A DNA stretch of 5,187 nt from JAXGVG01 sp040773965 (GTDB taxonomy: Bacteria > Pseudomonadota > Alphaproteobacteria > UBA9219). How positions within the stretch are numbered: position 1 is the first letter of the stretch; every line of letters starts with the position of its first letter. The stretch is taken from positions 1 through 5,187 of the forward strand of contig JAXGVG010000130.1 of assembly GCA_040773965.1 (NCBI GenBank), given 5' to 3'. The notes under the pieces were generated by a model. It worked only from the letters and a program-made list of their open reading frames with translations. It was not told where the DNA came from and did not search any database. The position numbers and the translations under genes are program-made. Positions 1 through 5,171 of the stretch are shown piece after piece.

Positions 1-372
1 AAGGCGTTGGGCAGAGCTCCGGCCGATTCCTACGGCTGGACGCAACTATCTTATATGATCTATCTGACGGAAGGCATTTCCGAACGCGCCGCATGGGCTT
101 TTGCGCGGTCGGTTGAGACCAATCCCTTTGAGCCGCGGTTGATGGCGCCGCGCGTCACGATGGCGATAAGGCTTCACGATAAGCTGGACGAAGACACGAA
201 GGCTTCGGTGCCCTCGATGATACGCGAGGCATGGGACGTCGATCCGTACGAAACGGCCATGGCTGCCGTAAAAAACTATTACACGACGCTTGTCGACGAT
301 GCTCTGGCCTATGATCCGTCCAAACGGGAGGCGTTTCGAAAATTCGTCAAGGAACAGACGCAAGAGGAATAA
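1..372 (+). CDS. 3' end of a helical repeat-like protein, left-truncated
   Basis: The frame is open from the first base of the window and ends at TAA 370-372, leaving about 123 residues. A TTG at position 7 is the only nearby start and I do not trust it, so the real start is probably upstream of the window. The visible part reads as a run of amphipathic helices with regularly spaced aromatic and Ala/Leu positions (YGWTQLSYM near the left edge, then AWAFARSVETNPFEPRLMAP, then a charged tail KFVKEQTQEE). The SVETNPFEP-type pattern recalls TPR-like accessory proteins found beside alphaproteobacterial exopolysaccharide and O-antigen ligase genes; this is from memory of the family style, not a search. 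There is no signal peptide or membrane segment in this part. The product is unassigned, but the coding call itself is strong because frame, codon use and an antisense-only competitor all agree. Confidence 0.75.
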   Translation, partial: KALGRAPADSYGWTQLSYMIYLTEGISERAAWAFARSVETNPFEPRLMAPRVTMAIRLHDKLDEDTKASVPSMIREAWDVDPYETAMAAVKNYYTTLVDDALAYDPSKREAFRKFVKEQTQEE

Positions 373-414
373 AGCGGACGAAACGGGGATTGTTGCCCGC
401 CGTCGCATCGCGGA

Positions 415-441
415 CTTTTTTGTTGCAGCGCAGCAAAAAGG
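415..441 (+). other. Weak U/A-rich hairpin, possible end of left gene
   Basis: CTTTTTTGTTGC (415-426) can pair with GCAGCAAAAAGG read back from 441 to 430 around the 3-base loop AGC, including two G-T pairs. The T run falls at the 5' side of the stem, so on the + strand it is not a classic terminator. It may work with the short GC hairpin just before it. Its function is unproven. Confidence 0.25.
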
Positions 442-493
442 GAAGACTTCCAAATGAATCGCCGGGCAAAGACCAGGACTAACGAATTGATAT

Positions 494-515
494 AGAAGGA
501 AAATTATTTCCTTCT
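494..515. repeat. Perfect 9-bp inverted repeat with 4-base AT spacer
   Basis: AGAAGGAAA (494-502) is exactly mirrored by TTTCCTTCT (507-515) around ATTA. Its right arm ends where the putative -35 box TTGTTT of the candidate small RNA begins, so it could be an operator for that promoter. Alternatively it could be a weak terminator of readthrough from the left, since it is followed by T-rich sequence. Confidence 0.45.
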
Positions 516-544
516 TGTTTACCATAAAAAGATTGTTGTATTTT
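515..544 (+). promoter_or_regulatory. Putative promoter of the candidate small RNA
   Basis: TTGTTT (515-520) and TATTTT (539-544) are separated by 18 bases, a reasonable sigma-70-type layout, and would start transcription near 550. Neither box is a close consensus match. The call leans on the position just ahead of a well-folded, terminator-ended segment. Confidence 0.3.
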
Positions 545-549
545 TGCGC

Positions 550-640
550 TGCGGTATCGGGCCAAAACGACCTAAGACCGCAACGCTATTTTGGCGTTTC
601 CTCCCTGAACTTGGGCCGCGGCAACCCCGCGGCCTTTTTT
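550..640 (+). ncRNA. Candidate trans-acting small RNA with anti-Shine-Dalgarno stretch
   Basis: This is a roughly 90-base segment with no convincing reading frame. Three hairpins can be drawn. First, TGCGGT (550-555) pairs with ACCGCA (577-582), extendable by GCG 546-548 with CGC 584-586. Second, AACGC (582-586) pairs with GCGTT (594-598) around TATTTTG. Third is the strong terminator at 614-640. Between the second hairpin and the terminator lies an unpaired TCCTCCCT (599-606), complementary to Shine-Dalgarno sequences. Several alphaproteobacterial sRNA families are known to expose a CCUCCC-type motif upstream of a terminator, and this layout fits that plan. I cannot assign it to a named family. 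It could instead be the 3' tail of an unseen longer transcript. Confidence 0.5.
614..640 (+). terminator. Strong rho-independent terminator
   Basis: GGCCGCGG (614-621) pairs perfectly with CCGCGGCC (627-634) around a 5-base loop, and six T follow directly (635-640). This is an all-GC 8-bp stem with a U run, a textbook intrinsic terminator on the + strand. It ends the candidate small RNA. Confidence 0.85.
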
Positions 641-712
641 CGTTTCTATGCCGAAAATGACGCAAAAACGGGCGGGGAGCCTAAGAAGCCGAAAAAGGCC
701 GCTGAAAGATGC

Positions 713-739
713 GCCACCGATCTCCGGCGGTGGCTTTTT
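713..739 (+). terminator. Rho-independent terminator
   Basis: GCCACCG (713-719) pairs with CGGTGGC (728-734), giving a 7-bp stem with an 8-base loop, followed by five T (735-739). It lies about 75 bases after the previous terminator with no gene between. It either backs up that terminator or ends a second short transcript beginning after 640. Confidence 0.7.
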
Positions 740-795
740 CTTCGGCGTTGCCTCGAGCCGCCGGGGATGCTACATGGCCTTTTCCAGCCTTCACC

Positions 796-821
796 GCCAA
801 GCCCCAGGGGCATGGCTTGGC
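796..821. repeat. Perfect 8-bp inverted repeat upstream of tRNA-Val
   Basis: GCCAAGCC (796-803) is mirrored by GGCTTGGC (814-821) with a 10-base spacer. The right arm overlaps the only -35-like box (TTGGCA 817-822) for the tRNA. A flanking GGATGC (765-770) can pair with GCATCC (820-825), competing for part of the same arm. Confidence 0.4.
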
Positions 822-863
822 ATCCGGAAGGTTTCCTTTACGGGAACGCAGGGAGCAGAGGTT

Positions 864-938
864 GGGTGCGTAGCTCAGCGGGAGAGCACTACCTTGACAT
901 GGTAGGGGTCACAGGTTCAATCCCTGTCGCACCCACCA
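864..938 (+). tRNA. tRNA-Val (anticodon GAC), CCA encoded
   Basis: A complete cloverleaf is readable. The acceptor stem is GGGTGCG (864-870) with CGCACCC (928-934). The D stem is GCTC (873-876) with GAGC (884-887). The anticodon stem is CTACC (889-893) with GGTAG (901-905) around TTGACAT, giving anticodon GAC at 896-898, which reads valine GTC codons. The variable loop is GGGTC. The T stem is ACAGG (911-915) with CCTGT (923-927) around TTCAATC. The discriminator is A935 and CCA is encoded at 936-938. All stems are fully paired, so the gene looks functional. Its 3' end faces the block of broken genes, the usual arrangement where a tyrosine integrase has used a tRNA as its attachment site. Confidence 0.97.
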
Positions 939-968
939 CTACTATCAAAGACTTAGTGGTGGTTTTTT
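933..968 (+). terminator. Terminator of tRNA-Val, overlapping its 3' end
   Basis: CCACCACTA (933-941) pairs perfectly with TAGTGGTGG (954-962) around a 12-base loop, followed by six T (963-968). The 5' arm includes the last two acceptor bases, the discriminator and the CCA of the tRNA, so the terminator hairpin and the folded tRNA acceptor stem exclude each other. Confidence 0.8.
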
Positions 969-986
969 GTAAGCACATTCGCAGTT

Positions 987-1008
987 TTGGGTGGGACGTT
1001 GGGTGGGA
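987..1008. repeat. Tandem 10-bp direct repeat beside tRNA, possible integrase-binding site
   Basis: TTGGGTGGGA occurs at 987-996 and again at 999-1008, separated by CG (12-base period). It lies between the tRNA terminator and the first broken gene of the accessory block. Short direct repeats in this position are typical of the arm-type sites of tyrosine integrases. No integrase gene is present in the window, so the role is inferred from position. Confidence 0.4.
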
Positions 1009-1026
1009 AAACCTTAACGAGCGCAT

Positions 1027-1884
1027 CTATGTGGCTTCTTCGGGAAGTCTAGCCGTGGGTGTGTCAGCGAAACGTTGCAAGATTTTGTCAACCGCGATCG
1101 GTATCTTTGTTGGGAAATCAATTGCAAAAAGCCTTCCCCGTAAAGCTTTTGTCACTCCGTATGTTGAGCACTGATCTTGGTATTCTTTCTCTCCAATCAC
1201 ATTCCTGAGCTCTGCCTCATAATCAGGATTGCTGATTATGATAGTGCAACCCTTTGAGGCAAAGGCCTCGATCTCCGCATTCAGTTCCTTTTCTTTATCG
1301 CGTTTTTCTTTGAAGGATTCGCTGTCGCGGTCAAAGAGAACAATTGTTTCAATCCCGAAAGAGAGACAAATAGAAACGTAGTCAGGTAAATTTGATTTGC
1401 CCCCAACATCTACAACAGCTATGCCGCGATTATCGAAGTCGATCCCCTTTGCTTTTGCATATTCAGGGATCGCCAAGCGCTCGGTTGCACCTTCTACCAA
1501 AACTGTTGTCCGTGCGAAGAACAGTTCATTGCGCGCGGGATCAAGCTCTTTCCGGAATTTATCAATTTTAGTTTGCGGCAGCTGTAACTTGGAACAGTCT
1601 ACTGTCGTTTCTGTTCCTTTTTTTGACACAAGGCGGACGTTTTTGAATTCGGGGATAGAAATAAAGTATGGAGAGTGAGTGGTCACTATAACTTGATTTG
1701 TATCCGATAAGCGCAGAAGCGTGGTTGCGAGAGATTTCTGCATCTGAGGATGCAAAAACATTTCTGGTTCTTCAATCAGCAAGATCGCGCCTTGTTTTTT
1801 TGTCTTTTCGAATGCTTGCAAGATGGCAAGCACGATGGCGTTCTGGAATCCGCCGCCAACGTCCTGAGCACTTATTGGAAAAAC
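1027..1884 (-). pseudogene. OLD-family ATPase/TOPRIM nuclease, C-terminal half (broken)
   Basis: OLD-family proteins couple an ABC-type ATPase to a TOPRIM nuclease and occur in phage defence, alone or in systems such as Gabija. Counting from the GTG at 1833, residues 16-22 (AILLIEE) are the Walker B with its catalytic glutamates, H53 in VTTHSPYF is the switch histidine, VLVEGATE (111-118) is the TOPRIM glutamate motif, VDVGGKSN (141-148) follows, and DRD (168-170) is the acidic metal-binding pair. A signature-like GGGFQNA lies just upstream of that GTG (1857-1837), so 1833 is not the true start. The frame is closed by TAG at 1887-1885, and no Walker A is visible upstream in any frame. Removing one T from the T5 run (1879-1883, - strand) would join this frame to the one upstream. 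The stop is TAG 1029-1027. It is a gene remnant unless frameshifted. Confidence 0.85.
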
Positions 1885-2548
1885 CTATGCGCACATCCTT
1901 TGCTGGAGCATTGTGATAAGTAATTAAATGGCTGCAAGGCGGGAGCGGCGGCAAATCCTTTTTCTCACGCTCTTCGGCTTTCCGTCTGAGTTCAGTCTGT
2001 GTCTCAATCAGCGTTTCATAGAGCCGGTCATTGATCGGAACAATGGCGCGTTTTTTATTTGTCTGCTCACGTCCCTCAGGGTTGAGATAAATGAGCCGGT
2101 TGACGAACTTAAACGCGTCTTCGCCTTCGGGAAGCACGGCGACGTATTTGTTGCCGAAGACGAAAAACACGGAGGGGCCGACAAAATGCTGGGGAAGCGT
2201 CCTGAACTCGACCCACGGCAGATGCACGGGCAGCTGCTGGTTCTCCGTCAGGATGCATTTGATGCCCGTCATTTCTTGAAGTTCTCTGAAACGCTCGAAG
2301 CCGCCGTTCGGCGTCTCGCCCAAGGACTGGATCAGCATTTTCTGGGATTTCATGACGGCAAGGACGTCGCTTCGCTTTGTTTTAACGGTTCGGACGATGT
2401 CGCGATAGAAAAGCTCGGTGCTGTCCGTTTCCCGCAGGACGGTAATTTCATTGGCTTTGCGGCGAATGCCGTCACCGTCGGTAAACTCCCATCCTTCGGC
2501 CTCGATGGCCTGACGAACGACTTCCGCACTGCGCGGCGACAGGTTCCA
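1884..2548 (-). pseudogene. Fragment resembling a TrmB-type (PLD-like) sensor domain
   Basis: The frame is open after TGA 2551-2549 but has no ATG until an internal one at 2353, within what looks like a domain. From 2545 the order is a helix-rich stretch (SAEVVRQAIEAEG), then ANEITVLRETDSTELFYRDI, a helix, a strand DVLAVM, and, after 2353, FRELQEMTGIKCILTE and VEFRTLPQHFVGPSVFFVFG with NKYVAVL. This strand-helix order, with a VEFRTLP...FFVFGNKYVAVL core, recalls the ligand-sensing C-terminal domain of TrmB-like regulators. The similarity is recalled, not searched. A charged helix (ETQTELRRKAEEREKK) and a proline-rich segment (DLPPLPP) follow before the frame meets the OLD fragment. Read on without a shift, it ends at 1772 in sequence unlike any family. 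It could be part of a fused ATPase or a separate gene truncated at both ends. Confidence 0.45.
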
Positions 2549-2913
2549 TCAGCGGGCTGTAGGGCATGGGATATATTATCTGCAATCTCCCTTGCGGATT
2601 TACCTGCTAGGGATTGGGCAGTAATTCCTGACTCGACGGGGGGTTCTGTCCCAGTTCTCAGCGCATCGAGAACACTATACAAGTTTCCGGCGGTATGGGC
2701 CGTTCTTGCCATGCGTTGCGTAGCCGCTGCGGCACCTCCAAGGCCCGTTTTGGCATAGTGCCCTAGCCCTTTTTTCAATGCTTGTTTAGAACCCGATTTG
2801 CCAAAATTCCCTAAGCTTGTTCGTGTGGACATAAACCGGCGAGGTTGGGCCATTTGAGGGGATGAGGGCATTGAGACGGACTTGAATTTCTCAGTAGGTT
2901 TTTCAGGCGACAT
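2542..2913 (-). pseudogene. QatB-like anti-phage protein, N-terminal fragment
   Basis: QatB is one of four proteins of the Qat anti-phage system (QatA ATPase, QatB, QatC QueC-like, QatD TatD-like nuclease); its exact role is unclear. Counting from ATG 2913, residues 1-30 are Pro/Ser-rich. Then SLGNFGKSG (33-41), LGHYAKTGLGGAAAATQRMA (50-69) and TAGNLYSVLDAL (74-85) match the conserved N-terminal region I remember for QatB, and SLAGKSAREIADNI (101-114) with QPADGT (119-124) the segment that follows. After residue 124 the frame runs on to 2350 in unrelated sequence. The remaining C-terminal portion is missing. The ATG at 2913-2911 lies inside the IS3 orfA remnant, so the true QatB start, normally a glycine/serine-rich leader, has also been lost. 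No qatA, qatC or qatD is visible. Confidence 0.6.
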
Positions 2914-2990
2914 AACTCCGCTGTTTTGGCTCCCGCTTCGTGTTCCTTCAAAACCTGGATGATCTGCTCTTCCTTGAACCTCTTCCTCAT
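2907..2990 (-). pseudogene. IS3-family transposase OrfA, first 28 codons only
   Basis: From ATG 2990-2988 the product reads MRKRFKEEQIIQVLKEHEAG then AKTAELCR, the start of the helix-turn-helix OrfA of IS3-family elements (IS407/IS2-like type), which binds the element ends. A good Shine-Dalgarno (AAGGAG) lies just upstream in GAGGAAGGAGCAGACG. After R28 (2909-2907) the family pattern (which normally continues with a Lys-x-Gly-Ile-Ser turn) stops, and the frame runs into QatB-side DNA until TAG 2813-2811. OrfB and the rest of the element are absent. It cannot encode an active transposase. Confidence 0.8.
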
Positions 2991-3056
2991 CGTCTGCTCC
3001 TTCCTCAGGGTTGCAGACTCTACCTCATTCCGGAGACATTTTCAGGGGGCAGGTCA
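2907..3056 (-). mobile_element. Truncated IS3-family insertion sequence, left end
   Basis: On the - strand, TGACCTGCCCCCTGAAAA starting at 3056 has the TG start and C-rich body of IS3-family terminal repeats, and is followed by a 45-base leader and orfA. Only about 150 bases remain; the matching inverted right end is not in the window, so no target duplication can be paired. The break at about 2907 abuts the QatB fragment, implying a deletion or a second recombination event. Confidence 0.7.
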
Positions 3057-4876
3057 GTCTTATCCGCCGCCATGCTTTTACAGGCGTCGCGTAAAAGGGA
3101 GAAGGAAGGCGCAAGGTCTAACCCCTTTTCGATGACGTTCCGGGCTTCGGCGCGCTTGCCTTTTTTCATCAAGACCATGGCGCGGCTGTAATAGGCAAGT
3201 GGGTAGGCGGGATACGTCTTGATCGCCTTTTCAAAAGCCGTTTCCGCCGCGTCAAGATCGCCCGTTGCCGCCTTAAGCCGTCCGTATTCATACACAAGCG
3301 AAGCGTCGTTCGGGTAAAGAAGCATGCCTTTGTTCAAAGCGCTTTCCGCCTCGTCCTGGCGCCCAAGCCGTTCCAGCGCAAAAGCCCCGTATTTATAGAC
3401 GGAAGCGCCCGCGGTCCGGGGTTCGATCGATGTCGCTTTACGAAAAGCTTCAAGGGCTTCGGCGTATTGCTCATTCTCAACGTAAATCTTGCTCAACATA
3501 CTCCAGTTGTAAGACTCAAGATTTTCAGCCGGTCCCGGCCAGAAGCTAAGGCCAAGCGAAGCGAAAGCCAAAATTGCGGCGAAGACGAACCGCACCGGAG
3601 GCGGTTCGCGCAAAAGCTTCCATGCGCCAACGACGCCTGCTCCGGCAAGCGGCAATAGAAAGACCAGAAGCGGAAGTCGGTAACGGTCCGTCACATAAAA
3701 GAAGAGAAGCGAAAGGGCATAAAAACCCCCAAAAAGAAGGAGAGAAACAACGGTTTTTCGGCCAACGGCGGCGAAGGCAAAAACGCCGAAAGGCGCGAAA
3801 AAGGCCACGATCCAAAAACCCGGCAGGGGCGCGCTTAAAAGGGTGGGAAAGTTTTCTTCGACGAAAGTCTTGTCGTAAAGATCGAAACCCGGCCCGCTGC
3901 GCCAAAGCGCGCCGAGCTTGTTGAGAATAAGCCCGAACTCATGCGAAGGATCCGTTCCGATGGCCTCGAAAGCCTTGCCGCGCCAATAGCGGGAAACTTC
4001 CGAAGGAAGAAGAGATCGCCCCAGCGCCTCCGCCGCGATCCGCGCCGCGTTGTCTTCCTCCGAAGCCGGGCCGTTGGCGATGTTCTCCGGAAAAACATAC
4101 GTTACGCCGTTGGCCTGCTCGAAATGGCCGAGATAGAAATTGAAACCGTCCGCGTAATTGACCGGCACGAAATCCCGGCTGGCGATGGCGTTATGAATCG
4201 TGACGGGAACGATGGGGGCAAGAAAGGCCGCAAGAAACAACGCGCTGTATTTAAGCCCCGTTTTCCTGTCAGACGCCCGGCGCAGAGCCGGGAAAAGAAT
4301 CAAGACGAGAAAACCCGGGGCCAGAAACAAGGCGTTGCCGCGAACGAGCGCGGCGAGCCCAAGACAAACCCCCGCCCCGAAGTACGCGCCTGCCTTTTTC
4401 CTGTCCAGCGCCTTAAAAGCGCACCATATAAAAGCCGAAAGCAAAAACAGTCCCAGCGATTCCTTCATCACCGGCGCCGTGTAAAATATCATCTTGTCGT
4501 TGAAAGCGCCGAAAAGGCCCGTGGCCAGCGCGGCAACAGGCCCGAACGAGCCAAAAGCCACAAGGCTTAAAATCGCGCACGTCCCGGCGTCGAGCACCGC
4601 GTTAATAACGGAGGCCAGAAAAAGCCCGGAGCCGAAAAGCGCATAAACTGCGCCCAACACATAGGGGTAAAGAGGCGAAAGATAGAAAGCTCCGGCCTGA
4701 AGAAGTTGTCCATGGGCTACCGCTTGCGCCAGCCTGAAATTATCCGCCGCGTCCATAAGCGGGGTCAAACCGTAGGGAGTCGCGTTCCATTGAAACGCGA
4801 AAATCAAACGAACGGCGAAAGCGACAAGAAAAACCAGAGCCGCCACGGCAGGGGATGAGGAAAGGTTCAGGCGCAT
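3020..4876 (-). CDS. Multi-pass membrane glycosyltransferase with C-terminal TPR region
   Basis: The 618-residue product begins MRLNLSSS, then shows about eleven hydrophobic spans (roughly 9-28, 86-106, 110-125, 138-155, 164-180, 184-200, 210-230, 352-371, 377-395, 399-418, 429-447). PLMDAADNF (39-47) places an Asp (D42) in the first outer loop, as expected of the catalytic residue in GT-C enzymes of the PMT/ArnT-like class, which move sugars from polyprenyl-phosphate donors on the periplasmic side. LSPLYPYVLG (67-75) and DRYRLPLLVFLLPLAG (397-412) are family-like. Residues about 457-595 form TPR-type helical pairs, such as YAEALEAFRKATSIEP, DLDAAETAFEKAIKTYP and KRAEARNVIEKGLDLAP. The acceptor is unknown. 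No strong Shine-Dalgarno precedes ATG 4876; it is chosen because the first membrane span follows. The last 12 residues or so (TDLPPENVSGMR) and the stop come from the IS3 left end. Confidence 0.85.
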   Translation of the reverse strand: MRLNLSSSPAVAALVFLVAFAVRLIFAFQWNATPYGLTPLMDAADNFRLAQAVAHGQLLQAGAFYLSPLYPYVLGAVYALFGSGLFLASVINAVLDAGTCAILSLVAFGSFGPVAALATGLFGAFNDKMIFYTAPVMKESLGLFLLSAFIWCAFKALDRKKAGAYFGAGVCLGLAALVRGNALFLAPGFLVLILFPALRRASDRKTGLKYSALFLAAFLAPIVPVTIHNAIASRDFVPVNYADGFNFYLGHFEQANGVTYVFPENIANGPASEEDNAARIAAEALGRSLLPSEVSRYWRGKAFEAIGTDPSHEFGLILNKLGALWRSGPGFDLYDKTFVEENFPTLLSAPLPGFWIVAFFAPFGVFAFAAVGRKTVVSLLLFGGFYALSLLFFYVTDRYRLPLLVFLLPLAGAGVVGAWKLLREPPPVRFVFAAILAFASLGLSFWPGPAENLESYNWSMLSKIYVENEQYAEALEAFRKATSIEPRTAGASVYKYGAFALERLGRQDEAESALNKGMLLYPNDASLVYEYGRLKAATGDLDAAETAFEKAIKTYPAYPLAYYSRAMVLMKKGKRAEARNVIEKGLDLAPSFSLLRDACKSMAADKTDLPPENVSGMR

Positions 4877-4915
4877 GAAAACGCAACCGGGCCCTTCGCC
4901 TTGCTTAAAGATCCG

Positions 4916-4999
4916 GGAACGGGAGTCGGCAAAAACGTTTCATGCTTTTGCGCGTCATCGCCGACGCAAAAGCGAAGGCTATCCGCAAAATCCCGTTCC
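4916..4999 (-). repeat. Nested and competing inverted repeats in the glycosyltransferase leader
   Basis: The outer pair is GGAACGGGA (4916-4924) with TCCCGTTCC (4991-4999). Inside it, GCTTTTGCG (4944-4952) pairs with CGCAAAAGC (4965-4973). GTCGGC (4925-4930) can pair with GCCGAC (4960-4965), which overlaps the inner hairpin's loop and arm. GCAAAA (4929-4934) can also capture TTTTGC (4946-4951). All pairs are perfect. On the - strand they lie 40-120 bases before the start codon, in the expected 5' leader. Confidence 0.5.
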
Positions 5000-5127
5000 T
5001 TGCCGTTGGACAATTTCATCGCCTCAAACACGGTTGTTATCAGGATGCACACTACCCTACACCCCTGTGCTTTGATTTAAAACGTAATTTTGGCGGAGCG
5101 AACAAGGACAGAAGCAAAAGGTTCAGG

Positions 5128-5171
5128 CCACGGAGGAAGACGGATCGAGCGGCGTAGCCGTGGTTTTTTTT
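5128..5171 (+). terminator. Weak terminator-like hairpin at right edge
   Basis: CCACGG (5128-5133) can pair with CCGTGG (5158-5163), with eight T immediately after (5164-5171). A small alternative hairpin, CGGC (5150-5153) with GCCG (5157-5160), competes. The 24-base loop makes it a marginal call, and no + strand gene precedes it in the window. Confidence 0.35.

Larger units (their letters stand above)
373..549. other. Intergenic stretch after the left-edge gene
   Basis: No gene is supported here. It contains a short weak hairpin (CCGC 397-400 with GCGG 410-413) followed by six T at 416-421, which may end the left gene. An overlapping U/A-rich hairpin lies at 415-441, with arms 415-426 and 430-441, mostly A-T pairs, two G-T pairs and a 3-base loop. 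A perfect AT-rich inverted repeat at 494-515 is listed separately. Confidence 0.5.
641..863 (+). other. Intergenic stretch between small-RNA terminator and tRNA
   Basis: No protein gene is supported. Short open frames here run straight through the terminators and the tRNA and have no family resemblance. The stretch holds a second intrinsic terminator (713-739), a perfect inverted repeat (796-821), and a poor tRNA promoter candidate, TTGGCA (817-822) followed by TACGGG (839-844). Confidence 0.5.

Noticed and set aside
46..525. A 159-codon open frame on the - strand
   Set aside because: It is mostly opposite the left-edge coding region and shows Arg/Cys-rich shadow composition.
515..1174. A 219-codon open frame on the + strand
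   Set aside because: It runs through two intrinsic terminators and the whole tRNA-Val gene, so it cannot be a real protein gene.
1928..2758. A 276-codon open frame on the + strand
   Set aside because: It lies opposite the QatB-like and TrmB-like fragments, has low-complexity basic and Arg/Ala-rich sequence with no family pattern, and has no ribosome-binding site. It is an antisense shadow.
1027..2913. A complete new defence operon
   Set aside because: Each gene piece lacks a proper start, a Walker A or a C-terminus, frames break twice, and an IS remnant precedes them. Decay explains this better than a working system.
864..3056. A second copy of the tRNA-Val 3' end marking the far attachment site
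   Set aside because: I looked for CGCACCCACCA-like and GGTTCAATCC-like sequence through the block and near 3056 and saw none, so no att pair can be drawn.
3941..4570. A 209-codon open frame on the + strand
   Set aside because: It is antisense to the glycosyltransferase and extremely Arg/Lys-rich, typical of a shadow frame.
4867..5052. A 61-codon open frame on the - strand overlapping the glycosyltransferase start
   Set aside because: It has no recognisable motif or ribosome-binding site, and it covers the competing inverted repeats. A leader peptide is conceivable but unsupported.
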